This document shows positions 51,910 to 59,627 of a stretch of 64,000 bases of DNA, in pieces. The translations under genes and the position numbers were made by a program. Positions within the stretch are counted from its first letter, which is position 1. Each line of letters opens with the position of its first letter. This DNA comes from Micavibrio sp. UBA7657. GTDB taxonomy: Bacteria > Pseudomonadota > Alphaproteobacteria > Micavibrionales > Micavibrionaceae. The stretch lies in contig DLHX01000008.1 of assembly GCA_002483465.1 (NCBI GenBank), positions 240,531-304,530 on the forward strand. The letters run 5' to 3'. The notes under the pieces were generated by a model, which was given only the letters and a program-made list of their open reading frames with translations, did not search any database and had not been told where the DNA came from.

Positions 51910-52950
51910 TCATTGTCCCGTCTCCTGTCCCGTGCCTGTCCCTTTTGTGGCATAGTTGTCCCCCTGTCCCGAGCCTATGAGACGGGACGGCGGGACAGTT
52001 TCAGAATTATCGAATTTTTGATCGTAAAACTTTTTGTAGAGCCGCTCTGCTTTGGTTTTCGAGATACCAAGTTCCAGCGCGATTTCCCGGTATGTCATGC
52101 CATCCTGCTCTTTCAGTTCAACAATTTTTTTCATCTCGGAGTTCTCAATGCTCCGGCATGTCCATCTTTCCGGGCCTAGCTGTGCCTCGAAAGGTTTGGC
52201 ATCCAAGCCAGTCAGGTGACGGGCTTTTACAAAATGGACTTCAAAACGCGCACCTTGATCCGCGCTGTAATCCTCCGGCTGTTTCAATTCTATTACCAGA
52301 TCAAGAACGTCCTCCCGGCGGCTGGTACCACGCTGTTGACCGCCTTTTCCGGCATGGTGGACAAACAGGACGGACTTGCCCTGACTCCGCAATCTCAGCG
52401 CCCAGCCTTGTATGGGAAGCCAGCCTTCCGCCTCGTTCTCTTTTCCCGTCCGGGCCAGAGTGCTTATGTTGTCCACGATGATAAACTCCGCGTCTTCAAT
52501 GAAAGGCTCAAGTTTTGCTTGCCCTTCCTCCGTGGAAATATCGGGCATCCCAAGTTCCTGCATATCCGGCGTTATCAACCTGAAATAATCGGGCGCGGCT
52601 TCCTTGTCGCTTTCCTTGATAATAGCTGCCAGCCGTTCCTGCATGGCACGAGCGGGCATTTCTCCATCCAGATATAAAACCTTGCGAGGGACAGGCGCTT
52701 GCCATTGCATGAATTTCCCGCCCGATGCAATAGCATAGGCGATATTAAGGGCAATATGGGTTTTACCAATCCCGCGTTTTGCATAGATCATGGACAGGCT
52801 TTGCGTTTGCAGGATAGGGGCCAGAATTTGATCGCGGGGCGGGATGTTCAGCGCAAGAAACTCCGCTACGTTATGAGCAATCAATCCCGGAATTTTCTCC
52901 GCGCCCCTTATGGCCTCCCGTACAGCTTTTTTTCCTTGTGTCTGTGTCAT
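51910..52950 (-). CDS. RepA-like AAA ATPase (replicative helicase type)
   Basis: The 346-aa protein matches the RSF1010 RepA/KaiC-like ATPases of plasmids and integrative elements. Walker A is SMIYAKRGIGKTHIALNIAYA (about residue 55), Walker B is DAEFIIVDNISTLAR, and VLFVHHAGKGGQQRGTSRRED carries the sensor motif. The C-terminus has a helix-turn-helix, MTYREIALELGISKTKAERLYKKF. It overlaps the primase gene by ATGA and presumably works with it to start replication of the excised element. Confidence 0.85.
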   Translation of the reverse strand: MTQTQGKKAVREAIRGAEKIPGLIAHNVAEFLALNIPPRDQILAPILQTQSLSMIYAKRGIGKTHIALNIAYAIASGGKFMQWQAPVPRKVLYLDGEMPARAMQERLAAIIKESDKEAAPDYFRLITPDMQELGMPDISTEEGQAKLEPFIEDAEFIIVDNISTLARTGKENEAEGWLPIQGWALRLRSQGKSVLFVHHAGKGGQQRGTSRREDVLDLVIELKQPEDYSADQGARFEVHFVKARHLTGLDAKPFEAQLGPERWTCRSIENSEMKKIVELKEQDGMTYREIALELGISKTKAERLYKKFYDQKFDNSETVPPSRLIGSGQGDNYATKGTGTGQETGQ

Positions 52951-53858
52951 TGTGATACTCCGGTGTAAAGATCGTTAAAATCCCCAGCGATAGGAGGAAC
53001 GGCCAAGAGTGCGCCGCAAGCCGCCGCCGCTTCCCGCGCCTTGCGCAGGCCCACAGGGTCGTTATCGGCGCACAGGATGATCTTTATTGCTGGAAATTTT
53101 GCCCTTAATGCCTGCGCCACGACCATAAGGTTTCCTGCATCAAACGCTACAGCCACAGGAAGGCCCGTGGATTCATATATACTGGCTGCGGTGGCGTAAC
53201 CCTCGGCAAGACAGAAGGACTCCACAGGGCTTCCTATGAGGAAATAGCAGCCTTTCTTACGTCCGCCCGATAAAAATCGTTTATTCCCCGCACCATCTAT
53301 GAATTGCAGGCTGTGGAGGTTTCCGCCGCTGTCGCACATAGGAATAACCAGCAATCCCTTGTGAAGGCGCAGGCCGTGGTTCTTGACGCCTTTTTTCATC
53401 AGATAGAGATGGCTGTCCGGCGCTGGGGGAGAAGATTTCCAGATCAGCAGCGCTTTGTTCCTTGCAGCCCTGCGTCGTTCGGTTTCCTCGACTTCACGGA
53501 CTTTATACGCCTCAATCATACGGCGGCGGTTTTGTTCCCGCTGCGCCCGTGTCAATTCCTTGTCAGGCTTCGCGCACCATGTTTCCGATATGCCGCGCTT
53601 CCAGCAACCGAAAGCCCCGCCGGGTATGCCATCACCATAAAGGACGTACCAGCCGTTCATTGTTCCGGGCTTATCGCCCTCAATATGGCAGCGGTGCAGT
53701 TTTCCATCAGCAATAATCGGGCCTTTTGTCGGCAGGCCAGCCGCGCTCATGGCCGCTCTGTAATCCGGTTGCGGGCAAGAGACAAGTTTGCTACGGTAAG
53801 GACGTCTATATTTCTCGGCCCCGTTAGCAGCGGGGCTTTTCTCTTTCTGGTACGTCAT
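52947..53858 (-). CDS. Toprim primase-like protein
   Basis: The 303-aa protein resembles the Toprim proteins (TraC/DnaG-like) of integrative elements. The catalytic motif is in FCLAEGYATAASIYESTGLPV (Glu) and KIILCADNDPVG (Asp-x-Asp), and the C-terminal AGDFNDLYTG is typical. The N-terminal region, including WYVLYGDGIPGGAFGCWKRG, resembles the zinc-less substrate domain of these proteins. It overlaps both neighbours, AlpA-like (TAATG) and ATPase (ATGA). Confidence 0.82.
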   Translation of the reverse strand: MTYQKEKSPAANGAEKYRRPYRSKLVSCPQPDYRAAMSAAGLPTKGPIIADGKLHRCHIEGDKPGTMNGWYVLYGDGIPGGAFGCWKRGISETWCAKPDKELTRAQREQNRRRMIEAYKVREVEETERRRAARNKALLIWKSSPPAPDSHLYLMKKGVKNHGLRLHKGLLVIPMCDSGGNLHSLQFIDGAGNKRFLSGGRKKGCYFLIGSPVESFCLAEGYATAASIYESTGLPVAVAFDAGNLMVVAQALRAKFPAIKIILCADNDPVGLRKAREAAAACGALLAVPPIAGDFNDLYTGVSQ

Positions 53859-54094
53859 TACTCACCCCCTAGTCGCGCAAGGTCTGCCCGCAATTCGCCG
53901 ACATTCCATCCCGAAATTCTAGGCCCCAGCTTTTTAGGAGCAGGAATCGTACCTTCTTTCACGCGCCGCCATACTGTTGCCCCGGAACAAGCATACAAAC
54001 CCTCCACGACTGGCTGACGCACATGTGCTGAGTCGGGAAGATTGTCAAAATTGTTCAATGTTTCTTGCTGTTTTAGTTTTCTTTGCTGCCTCAT
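53858..54094 (-). CDS. AlpA-like DNA-binding protein (excisionase type)
   Basis: The 78-aa protein has a winged-helix AlpA/MerR-like core: EGLYACSGATVWRRVKEGTIPAPKKLGPRISGWNVGELRADLARLG. AlpA proteins help excision or activate the integrase in P4-type elements. The start of the helix-turn-helix is slightly unusual (HVRQPVVEGLYAC). It is coupled to the primase through TAATG. Confidence 0.82.
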   Translation of the reverse strand: MRQQRKLKQQETLNNFDNLPDSAHVRQPVVEGLYACSGATVWRRVKEGTIPAPKKLGPRISGWNVGELRADLARLGGE

Positions 54095-54162
54095 AGTGCC
54101 TCCTTTTATGACGAGAAGCGTTATGAGGGTATTTGCCTATGAATCGCGACGAACAGGAATAA

Positions 54163-54205
54163 TGGGAAAATAGGAAAAATGAAAAAAAGTTTCCTATTTG
54201 TTTTC
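54163..54205 (-). terminator. Hairpin after the 345-aa gene
   Basis: ATAGGAAA (54170-54177) and TTTCCTAT (54190-54197) pair, with outer GGAAAA and TTTTCC adding a weaker stem. It lies between the 345-aa gene and alpA, on the minus strand, and could stop or attenuate transcription from upstream. Confidence 0.4.
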
Positions 54206-55243
54206 CTATATAGGCCAATCTTCATTAATAAGTGAGCATTTTCCATGCTCGCCAGGTCGCCTTCTTAAATCAGATGGAATCTTAGCCCCGATTTTATACC
54301 AAGACTTTGGAAGAACCTTGCCTTTTCTTTTCAAAATACGATCCATGAGTTCGTGCAATTCCTGACGGCTCACTTTATAGCCTCGCGAACGACATTCTGC
54401 ATAAATAGTATTAGCTGCTGCCGTTACTTCGTTGCCACCAGATACTTTTACAAGTGCGTCAGTATTTTGATTGGTACTTATCGCTATAATTTTATGAGCC
54501 GACTTATGCTCAAATAACAAATCTTGCGAAGGATTCTGAACGTCAAAGACATCCACACTGCCGCTCCCAAGCCAATATGAAGATAGAACGCCTTCAAGAC
54601 CATCCTTGCCCAATCTGGCAGCTTTTATTTTCCCTGTGCAAAGCGCATCGCGCAGAAATTTCGTTACCTGATCTACCCTTTCGAGAGCGTCGTTATATCG
54701 TTTATTTTCTGGAACTATGAAACTGGCCTCCTCCAGCCATCCATCAATCGCATCTTCCTTGGTTTTTGCGCCGTTATATTTTCCAACGCGATGAATATAG
54801 AGCCAGGCATCTTGCCAAACACCTGAATTATCGCCTGACATGCTTGGCGGCTGCTGGATACCTTCTTTTATAAAGCCGTTCGAGAGCGCATAAGCAATCA
54901 ACTCTGCCGTGTTCTTCAAATCAAGAGTATGAGAAACCTGCAAACATTTCGGAGGATTGGCGAGAACGTCAAGTTCTTTGCTCGACCATTCCTTGAATTG
55001 ATATGCCCCGGCTAAATCCAATAACTCCAGCACTGAGATATACCCCGGAGGACGCCATTTTTCCTTCAAAAGCGCTTGCTTTACCTGCGCCTGGGTTGGA
55101 TTCTTTTCAAAGGCTTTCTTTACAAGATCAGGAATTTCATCCCGACCATGCTTATTTTTTGATTTAACTTTTGCCCGTTTTTTTGCTTCCGCAGCAAGCG
55201 ACTCGGCATCCATCGCCGCAATAAGCGTTTTTATTTTCGTCAA
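54206..55243 (-). CDS. Hypothetical element protein, 345 aa
   Basis: The family is not recognised. The N-terminus is Lys- and Ala-rich (AAEAKKRAKVKSKNKHGRDEIPDLVKK) and could contact nucleic acid; a middle part shows WQDAWLYIHRVGKYNGAKTKEDAIDGWLEEASFIVP and the C-terminus YKVSRQELHELMDRILKRKGKVLPKSWYKIGAKIPSDLRRR, which resembles a DNA-binding or primase-cap helix bundle. Two Cys near the end are isolated. The TTG start is preferred: CGGAGG ends five bases before it, while a GTG two codons earlier overlaps that site. It sits between int and alpA. Confidence 0.6.
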   Translation of the reverse strand: MTKIKTLIAAMDAESLAAEAKKRAKVKSKNKHGRDEIPDLVKKAFEKNPTQAQVKQALLKEKWRPPGYISVLELLDLAGAYQFKEWSSKELDVLANPPKCLQVSHTLDLKNTAELIAYALSNGFIKEGIQQPPSMSGDNSGVWQDAWLYIHRVGKYNGAKTKEDAIDGWLEEASFIVPENKRYNDALERVDQVTKFLRDALCTGKIKAARLGKDGLEGVLSSYWLGSGSVDVFDVQNPSQDLLFEHKSAHKIIAISTNQNTDALVKVSGGNEVTAAANTIYAECRSRGYKVSRQELHELMDRILKRKGKVLPKSWYKIGAKIPSDLRRRPGEHGKCSLINEDWPI

Positions 55244-55272
55244 ATACACCTCCGTCAGGTGTCCGTAGAAAT

Positions 55273-55330
55273 TTTACGCGGAAGGCGGGTACGGTTCCCG
55301 CTGTTCGGCTGGCCTGCCTATCCGCGTAAA
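55273..55330. other. Long hairpin between int and the 345-aa gene
   Basis: TTTACGCGGA (55273-55282) and TCCGCGTAAA (55321-55330) form a perfect 10-bp stem, extended by AGGCGGG with CCTGCCT with one mismatch. It could end integrase transcription or mark a replication or transfer site, but neither is established. Confidence 0.5.
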
Positions 55331-55334
55331 CTGA

Positions 55335-56618
55335 TTATGCTCTTTTTCTGTTGCTTTGTTCCAGCACAATAACCTTGGAATCTTTACCAGCCATCCATAA
55401 ATCCAGCATATCCGCCCATTGTTGCATCATCTTTTTGCGATCTTCCAGGTGATCGGCCTGGTTATACGTCCGACGCACGGCGTTGGGCTCGGCATGGGCA
55501 AGCTGACGTTCGATCCAATCACCATTAAATCCTAATCCATTTAGGAGAGTGCTGCCTGTTGTACGGGTTGCATGAGGACTATAGCGCTTAGACCAACCCA
55601 TATTTTTTAAGGCTTGGCGTAAAGCATTATCTGTCATGGCCTCATCCCGTTTGTCTCTATGAGGAAAAACATGATGGCGGTGGCCAGTGAATTTTTTCAT
55701 CCCCTCCAAAATCTCTATGGCCTGTTTTGGCAAAGGCACGGTATGCGGTTTACGTTTTTTCATTAGGTCAGTAGGACGATGCCACACGGCCTCTTCAAAA
55801 TCTATTTGATCCCAACGAATACCTATAACTTCTTTTGGACGAGCCAAGGTTAACCACATAAGTTTGAAGGCTGAAACAACCTGAAAATTCCGCTCATACC
55901 CGGCAAGATCGCGCAGCAATTCGCCGATTTCCTCCTGGGCAAGAGGCCGCTTATGCTGCGTTTTATTTGCAGGAAGTGATTGGCGGACAGGATAAGCCGG
56001 ATTTGTGTCCATCATTAAATTGGCAATGGCAAAATCAAAAATTGCCAGCATAGTTCGCTTGGCCTCATCTTTCACTGATGGCCCGTTGCCCTCGTTTGCC
56101 TTTTTGAGAATATCAAGGATGTGCAAAGAGGTGATCTGACGTACTGGCAGTTTGCCAATATGAGGAAACACAACCCGCTCCAGCATATCCAGCCGCCGTT
56201 TTTTGGTGATTTCCTCCCAATCCCGCAGCGTAATCCATTTCCGCGCCACAGCTTCAAAGGTATTGGCGAACTCGTTTTCCCGCTTTATCCGGTCAAGCTG
56301 ACGGTTATGAGCCGGGTTGATCCCCTGCTTAACCAACGCCCGCGCCTTGTCCCGTTCCCTGCGAGCCTCCGCCGAAGTAAACCGCCTGTTATTGTGGCGG
56401 ACTTGAGTTTCTTCGTCGGTTTCTTTCCCTGAAACGTAAACATAATCGCCGATGGCAAACATGCTCTCCTTGCGCTTGCCTTCATGGACTAACTCGAAGC
56501 GATAGCGCCAAGCCTTGATGCCATTGGGCTTCACTTCCAGATACAGCCCTTTGCCGTCTTTAAGTTTATAAGGCTCTCCTTGGGGCTTGGCACTTCTGCA
56601 CTCGGTTTCTGTGAGCAT
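55335..56618 (-). CDS. int: P4-type tyrosine integrase
   Basis: The 427-aa protein has the DUF4102 arm-binding domain at the start (CRSAKPQGEPYKLKDGKGLYLEVKPNGIKAWRYRF), a core-binding helix region (about 120-200) and a catalytic domain with Arg260 (TLARPKEVIGIRWD), His349 and Arg352 (SPHATRTTGSTLLNGLGF), His375 (QLAHAE) and Tyr385 (RTYNQ). The set is complete, so it should be active. It sits just inside attR, the usual place, and integrates at the end of ychF instead of a tRNA gene. Confidence 0.95.
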   Translation of the reverse strand: MLTETECRSAKPQGEPYKLKDGKGLYLEVKPNGIKAWRYRFELVHEGKRKESMFAIGDYVYVSGKETDEETQVRHNNRRFTSAEARRERDKARALVKQGINPAHNRQLDRIKRENEFANTFEAVARKWITLRDWEEITKKRRLDMLERVVFPHIGKLPVRQITSLHILDILKKANEGNGPSVKDEAKRTMLAIFDFAIANLMMDTNPAYPVRQSLPANKTQHKRPLAQEEIGELLRDLAGYERNFQVVSAFKLMWLTLARPKEVIGIRWDQIDFEEAVWHRPTDLMKKRKPHTVPLPKQAIEILEGMKKFTGHRHHVFPHRDKRDEAMTDNALRQALKNMGWSKRYSPHATRTTGSTLLNGLGFNGDWIERQLAHAEPNAVRRTYNQADHLEDRKKMMQQWADMLDLWMAGKDSKVIVLEQSNRKRA

Positions 56619-56638
56619 TTCTGCCTCCTGTCTCTCCG

Positions 56639-56694
56639 TACCCGGTTTTGAAATCGGGTATTTTTACGTTGTACCCGGTGCTATACCCGGTTTT
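56639..56694. repeat. TACCCGG motif cluster at the right end
   Basis: TACCCGGTTTT at 56639 and 56684, TACCCGGTGCT at 56672, and an inverted TACCCGATTT at 56651-56660 lie between int and attR. The direct copies at 56672 and 56684 have the same 12-base step as the left-end pair. Candidate integrase or excisionase binding sites. Confidence 0.6.
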
Positions 56695-56807
56695 CTATGA
56701 GATGACAGGATAGAGGATGATTCCCAAAAAGACAAATAATCTTTGAAAATCAGATACTTTTTACCGTTATGAGACTTTATGAAATTCCCTGAAATGACCA
56801 AAACGGT

Positions 56808-56825
56808 TTAGACGTTAAACCGGAA
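56808..56825. other. Right attachment site (attR) of the integrative element
   Basis: TTAGACGTTAAACCGGAA is both the last 18 bases of ychF (stop codon plus RFNV-encoding sequence) and the right copy of the element's terminal repeat. Integration therefore restores the reading frame of ychF. Confidence 0.82.
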
Positions 56826-57908
56826 CAAAATCACGTCACCGTCGGCGACCGTGTAATCCTTGCCTTCCTGGCGCATTTTTCCGGCTTCCTTGGCGGCGAC
56901 TTCGCCTTTCAGCGCAACGAAATCGGCGAAGGAAATCACTTCCGCGCGGATGAATCCTTTTTGGAAATCGGTGTGAATGACGCCTGCGGCTTCCGGCGCT
57001 TTCGCGCCGACACGCACCGTCCACGCACGCGACTCTTTTGGCCCCGCCGTGAAATAGGTCTGCAGGCCCAGGATTTTATAACCGGCACGGATAATTTTAT
57101 TCAGTCCCGGCTCTTTCAGGTCTAACGAGTCCAGAAATTCCTTGCGCTCCGCCGCCTCGGTCAACTGCGCGATTTCAGACTCTATCGCCGCGCAGATCAC
57201 AACGGCCTCGGTGCCCTGCGCCTTCGCCATCGCCTCGACTTTTTTCGTCCATTCATTGCCCGTCGCCGCGTCGCCTTCTTTCACGTTCGCGACAAATAAC
57301 AATGGCTTCGACGTCAGCAGCATGAAGGTTTTCATCCACACCGCTTCATCTTCATTGGCCGGCTTCACGGTGCGCGCCGATTTTCCGCTCTCAAGCGCCG
57401 CCTTGATCTTCATCATGAAATCGAATTGCGCCTGCAGGGCCTTGTCGCCCTTCGCCTTGCGCTCCATATTCTGAACCTGCTTCTCGATGCTCTCCAAATC
57501 CGCGAGCATCAATTCCGTCTCGATAATGTCGGCATCGCGCAGCGGGTCGACAGAATTCTCGACGTGAACGATATCGGCATCTTCAAAACAGCGCAGCACG
57601 TGAATAATCGCATCTGTCTCACGGATATTCGCCAAAAATTGATTTCCAAGTCCCTCGCCCTTGCTCGCGCCCTTTACCAGACCGGCAATATCGACGAACT
57701 CAAGCTGCGTCGGCACGATCTTCGCCGAACCTGCAATGGTGGCAATCTGGTCGATACGTTCGTCCGGCACCGCAACGCGGCCCACATTCGGCTCAATCGT
57801 GCAGAACGGAAAATTCGCCGCCTGCGCCGCCGCCGTCGCCGTCAAGGCGTTAAACAGTGTCGATTTCCCGACATTCGGCAGACCCACAATCCCGCAATTA
57901 AAACCCAT
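56808..57908 (-). CDS. ychF: Ribosome-binding ATPase/GTPase YchF
   Basis: YchF (366 aa) is an Obg-family protein that binds ribosomes and is redox-regulated. It opens with MGFNCGIVGLPNVGKSTLFNALT (P-loop), has FVDIAGLVKGASKGEGLGNQFLANIRETD, LLFVANVKEGDA and the C-terminal TGS-like domain ending KDYTVADGDVILFRFNV. The stop region is the attachment site of the integrative element, and the final residues RFNV are regenerated exactly. pth lies one base upstream. Confidence 0.97.
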   Translation of the reverse strand: MGFNCGIVGLPNVGKSTLFNALTATAAAQAANFPFCTIEPNVGRVAVPDERIDQIATIAGSAKIVPTQLEFVDIAGLVKGASKGEGLGNQFLANIRETDAIIHVLRCFEDADIVHVENSVDPLRDADIIETELMLADLESIEKQVQNMERKAKGDKALQAQFDFMMKIKAALESGKSARTVKPANEDEAVWMKTFMLLTSKPLLFVANVKEGDAATGNEWTKKVEAMAKAQGTEAVVICAAIESEIAQLTEAAERKEFLDSLDLKEPGLNKIIRAGYKILGLQTYFTAGPKESRAWTVRVGAKAPEAAGVIHTDFQKGFIRAEVISFADFVALKGEVAAKEAGKMRQEGKDYTVADGDVILFRFNV

Positions 57909-57909
57909 T

Positions 57910-58530
57910 TTATTTTTCCCCCAATTTTTCTTTCGTATCTAACGTTACTTTATTCATGAATTCAGAATCTTTCCCCTCCAGCAATTGCGGAATATGCTCC
58001 GCCACCGCTTTCAGCAAACCATCCAGCCAAACCTGGTCATCCGCCGCAAAATTCCCGAGCACATAATCCGCAACATCCATGTCTTTATGCGGCGGGCGCC
58101 CCACACCCAGCCTCACGCGCCAGTAATCCGTTCCCGGCAAATGCTCATCTAACGACTTCAATCCATTATGCCCCGCATTGCCGCCGCCTTTTTTGACACG
58201 CATCTTGCCGGGCGGCAGTTCGATCTCGTCATAGAGCGCAATAATCCGCCCCGGTGGGATTTTATAAAACTTCGCGACCGGCTGCACGCTCTCGCCCGAC
58301 ACATTCATATATGTCTGCGGCAACAGCAGGGCGATTTTCTGCCCCTTGATATTTCCCTCGCTCAGCAAACCCTTGTTCTTCGTCTTGAATGGGCCGAAGC
58401 CATAAACCTCGGAAATTTTTTCCGCTGCCATGAACCCGATATTGTGACGGTTGCGCGCATATTTGGCACCCGGATTGCCAAGCCCGGCAATCAGCCACAT
58501 ATCATTCGGTGTTTTCTTTTTAAAGAGCAT
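57910..58530 (-). CDS. pth: Peptidyl-tRNA hydrolase
   Basis: Pth (206 aa) recycles peptidyl-tRNA. The core WLIAGLGNPGAKYARNRHNIGFMA contains the catalytic His, and LLPQTYMNVSGESVQ, IALYDEIELPPGKMRVKKGGGNAGHNGLKSL and YWRVRLGVGRP are family hallmarks. A short N-terminal extension (MLFKKKTPND) precedes the usual start; the ATG at 58530 is preferred as no ribosome site precedes 58500. It forms a pair with ychF. Confidence 0.95.
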   Translation of the reverse strand: MLFKKKTPNDMWLIAGLGNPGAKYARNRHNIGFMAAEKISEVYGFGPFKTKNKGLLSEGNIKGQKIALLLPQTYMNVSGESVQPVAKFYKIPPGRIIALYDEIELPPGKMRVKKGGGNAGHNGLKSLDEHLPGTDYWRVRLGVGRPPHKDMDVADYVLGNFAADDQVWLDGLLKAVAEHIPQLLEGKDSEFMNKVTLDTKEKLGEK

Positions 58531-58546
58531 GCCCCATCCAGAAATA

Positions 58547-58586
58547 ATTAAGCGGCAAGACGCTTTTAGCATACTTGCCGCTTAAT
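58547..58586 (-). terminator. Hairpin between rplY and pth
   Basis: ATTAAGCGGCAAG and CTTGCCGCTTAAT form a perfect 13-bp stem with a 14-base loop just after the rplY stop. The T-rich tail is short (TTATTTC), so termination may be partial and pth could still be read through. Confidence 0.65.
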
Positions 58587-58604
58587 ATTAATCCATTAAA
58601 AGCC

Positions 58605-59327
58605 TTACTTCTTCGCTTCTTCCTTTTTAGGAGCAGCGGCCTTGGCATCACCAGCCGGGGCGGCTTTCGCATCACCGGCAGGAGCGGCGCCGCCTTCAGC
58701 AGCGGCAGCAGCGGCGGCTTCTTCATCAGAAACAGGCGCGACAATGACTTCCTCAACGAACTGTTTCGGAGCCTGCAGGGTCGCAATAACGTAATTGCGG
58801 CTGCGGTCGGCCGGAACGGCATCGCCGAGATTACCGTCGTTAATACGAACAGCTTCGCCGATTTTCGTGCCGGAAAGATCGAACACGATTTCTTCAGGAA
58901 TGTTCGTCGCGGTGCAGAGCAGTTCCGCTTCGTGACGCACAACGTTCAGAACGCCTTTGTCGGCGGTGAGGCCGGGCGATTTGTCTTCGTTGATGAAATG
59001 CACCGGAACTTTAACGGCGATTTTCGTCTTCGCAGTCACGCGCAGGAAATCGATATGCTCGACGCGGTCCGTAACAGGGTGAACCTGCACGTCACGAGCC
59101 AGCACCAGGTGCTTCTGACCGTCAACTTCGAGGTCGCAAAGGTTCGTAAACATATGACCTTTGTTGAACTCAATATTAGTCTCTTTCGAGGTCAGGGAGA
59201 TTTTTACAGGGGCCTTGGCGTCGCCATAAACGACGGCAGGAACTTTGTTCTCGCGGCGAAGACTGCGTGCAACCCCTTTACCGGCACGGTCCCTTGATTC
59301 CGCTTTCAAAGCGTAGTTCTTGGACAT
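58605..59327 (-). CDS. rplY: 50S ribosomal protein L25/Ctc
   Basis: The 240-aa protein is the long Ctc-type L25, which binds 5S rRNA. The L25 domain shows ALKAESRDRAGKGVARSLRRENKVPAVVYG, and the C-terminal Ctc domain has HVQVHPVTDRVEHIDFLRV-like VQVHPVTDRVEHIDFLRVTA and PGLTADKGVLNVVRHEAELLC. The tail is Ala/Lys-rich low complexity. GAAGGA before the ATG at 59327 supports this start over one five codons earlier. Confidence 0.95.
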   Translation of the reverse strand: MSKNYALKAESRDRAGKGVARSLRRENKVPAVVYGDAKAPVKISLTSKETNIEFNKGHMFTNLCDLEVDGQKHLVLARDVQVHPVTDRVEHIDFLRVTAKTKIAVKVPVHFINEDKSPGLTADKGVLNVVRHEAELLCTATNIPEEIVFDLSGTKIGEAVRINDGNLGDAVPADRSRNYVIATLQAPKQFVEEVIVAPVSDEEAAAAAAAEGGAAPAGDAKAAPAGDAKAAAPKKEEAKK

Positions 59328-59497
59328 GGTATTTTCCTTCAATGTTTATGCCGCCAGCCTCCAGGGGTGCCGTACAGCGTTCAGATGGCGCTTTATAGAC
59401 AAATTGTCCCTATTTTGGAAGGAAATATTAATTCTGAATTATACAATATGTAAAATACTGGTCATTAAACCAGAAAAACTCGCTGGTGCATGACGAA

Positions 59498-59606
59498 AAA
59501 TCGCGTATTTCGAGAACCGACCCTCCGCGAAGCGCGTAGCGCGTGCGGATTTAAAGCAGAGTACGTTGTGGTATTTGAGAAGCGGAAGCGCAGAAATACG
59601 CGATTT
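59498..59606. repeat. Palindromic element, copy 2
   Basis: AAATCGCGTATTTC (59498-59511) and GAAATACGCGATTT (59593-59606) pair perfectly over 14 bp. The loop ends in the same ATTTGAGAAGCGGAAGCGCA as copy 1 at 7.3 kb, and contains an extra small hairpin (CCGC...GCGG, 59525-59547). Stem sequence differs completely from copy 1, yet is self-complementary in both. It lies between prs and rplY, filling most of the 300-base gap; nothing else is seen there. Confidence 0.7.
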
Positions 59607-59627
59607 GCAGGCCGCCCTAGTAGAGTT

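Larger units (their letters stand above)
44317..56825. mobile_element. 12.5-kb integrative element inserted at the 3' end of ychF
   Basis: The element is bounded by an 18-bp imperfect direct repeat, and its tyrosine integrase lies 190 bases inside the right end. Joining the outer flanks would leave ilvE and ychF convergent and only three bases apart, matching the compact style of the rest of the chromosome. The interior is more A+T-rich, with integration, primase and helicase functions on the right and unrecognised or possibly defensive cargo on the left. No capsid, tail, relaxase or mating genes are present, so it is neither a full prophage nor a conjugative element; a satellite-like or mobilisable island is likely. 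Confidence 0.85.

Noticed and set aside
44317..56825. Complete prophage or conjugative element
   Set aside because: No capsid, tail, terminase, relaxase or type IV secretion gene is recognisable; only integration and replication functions plus cargo are present.
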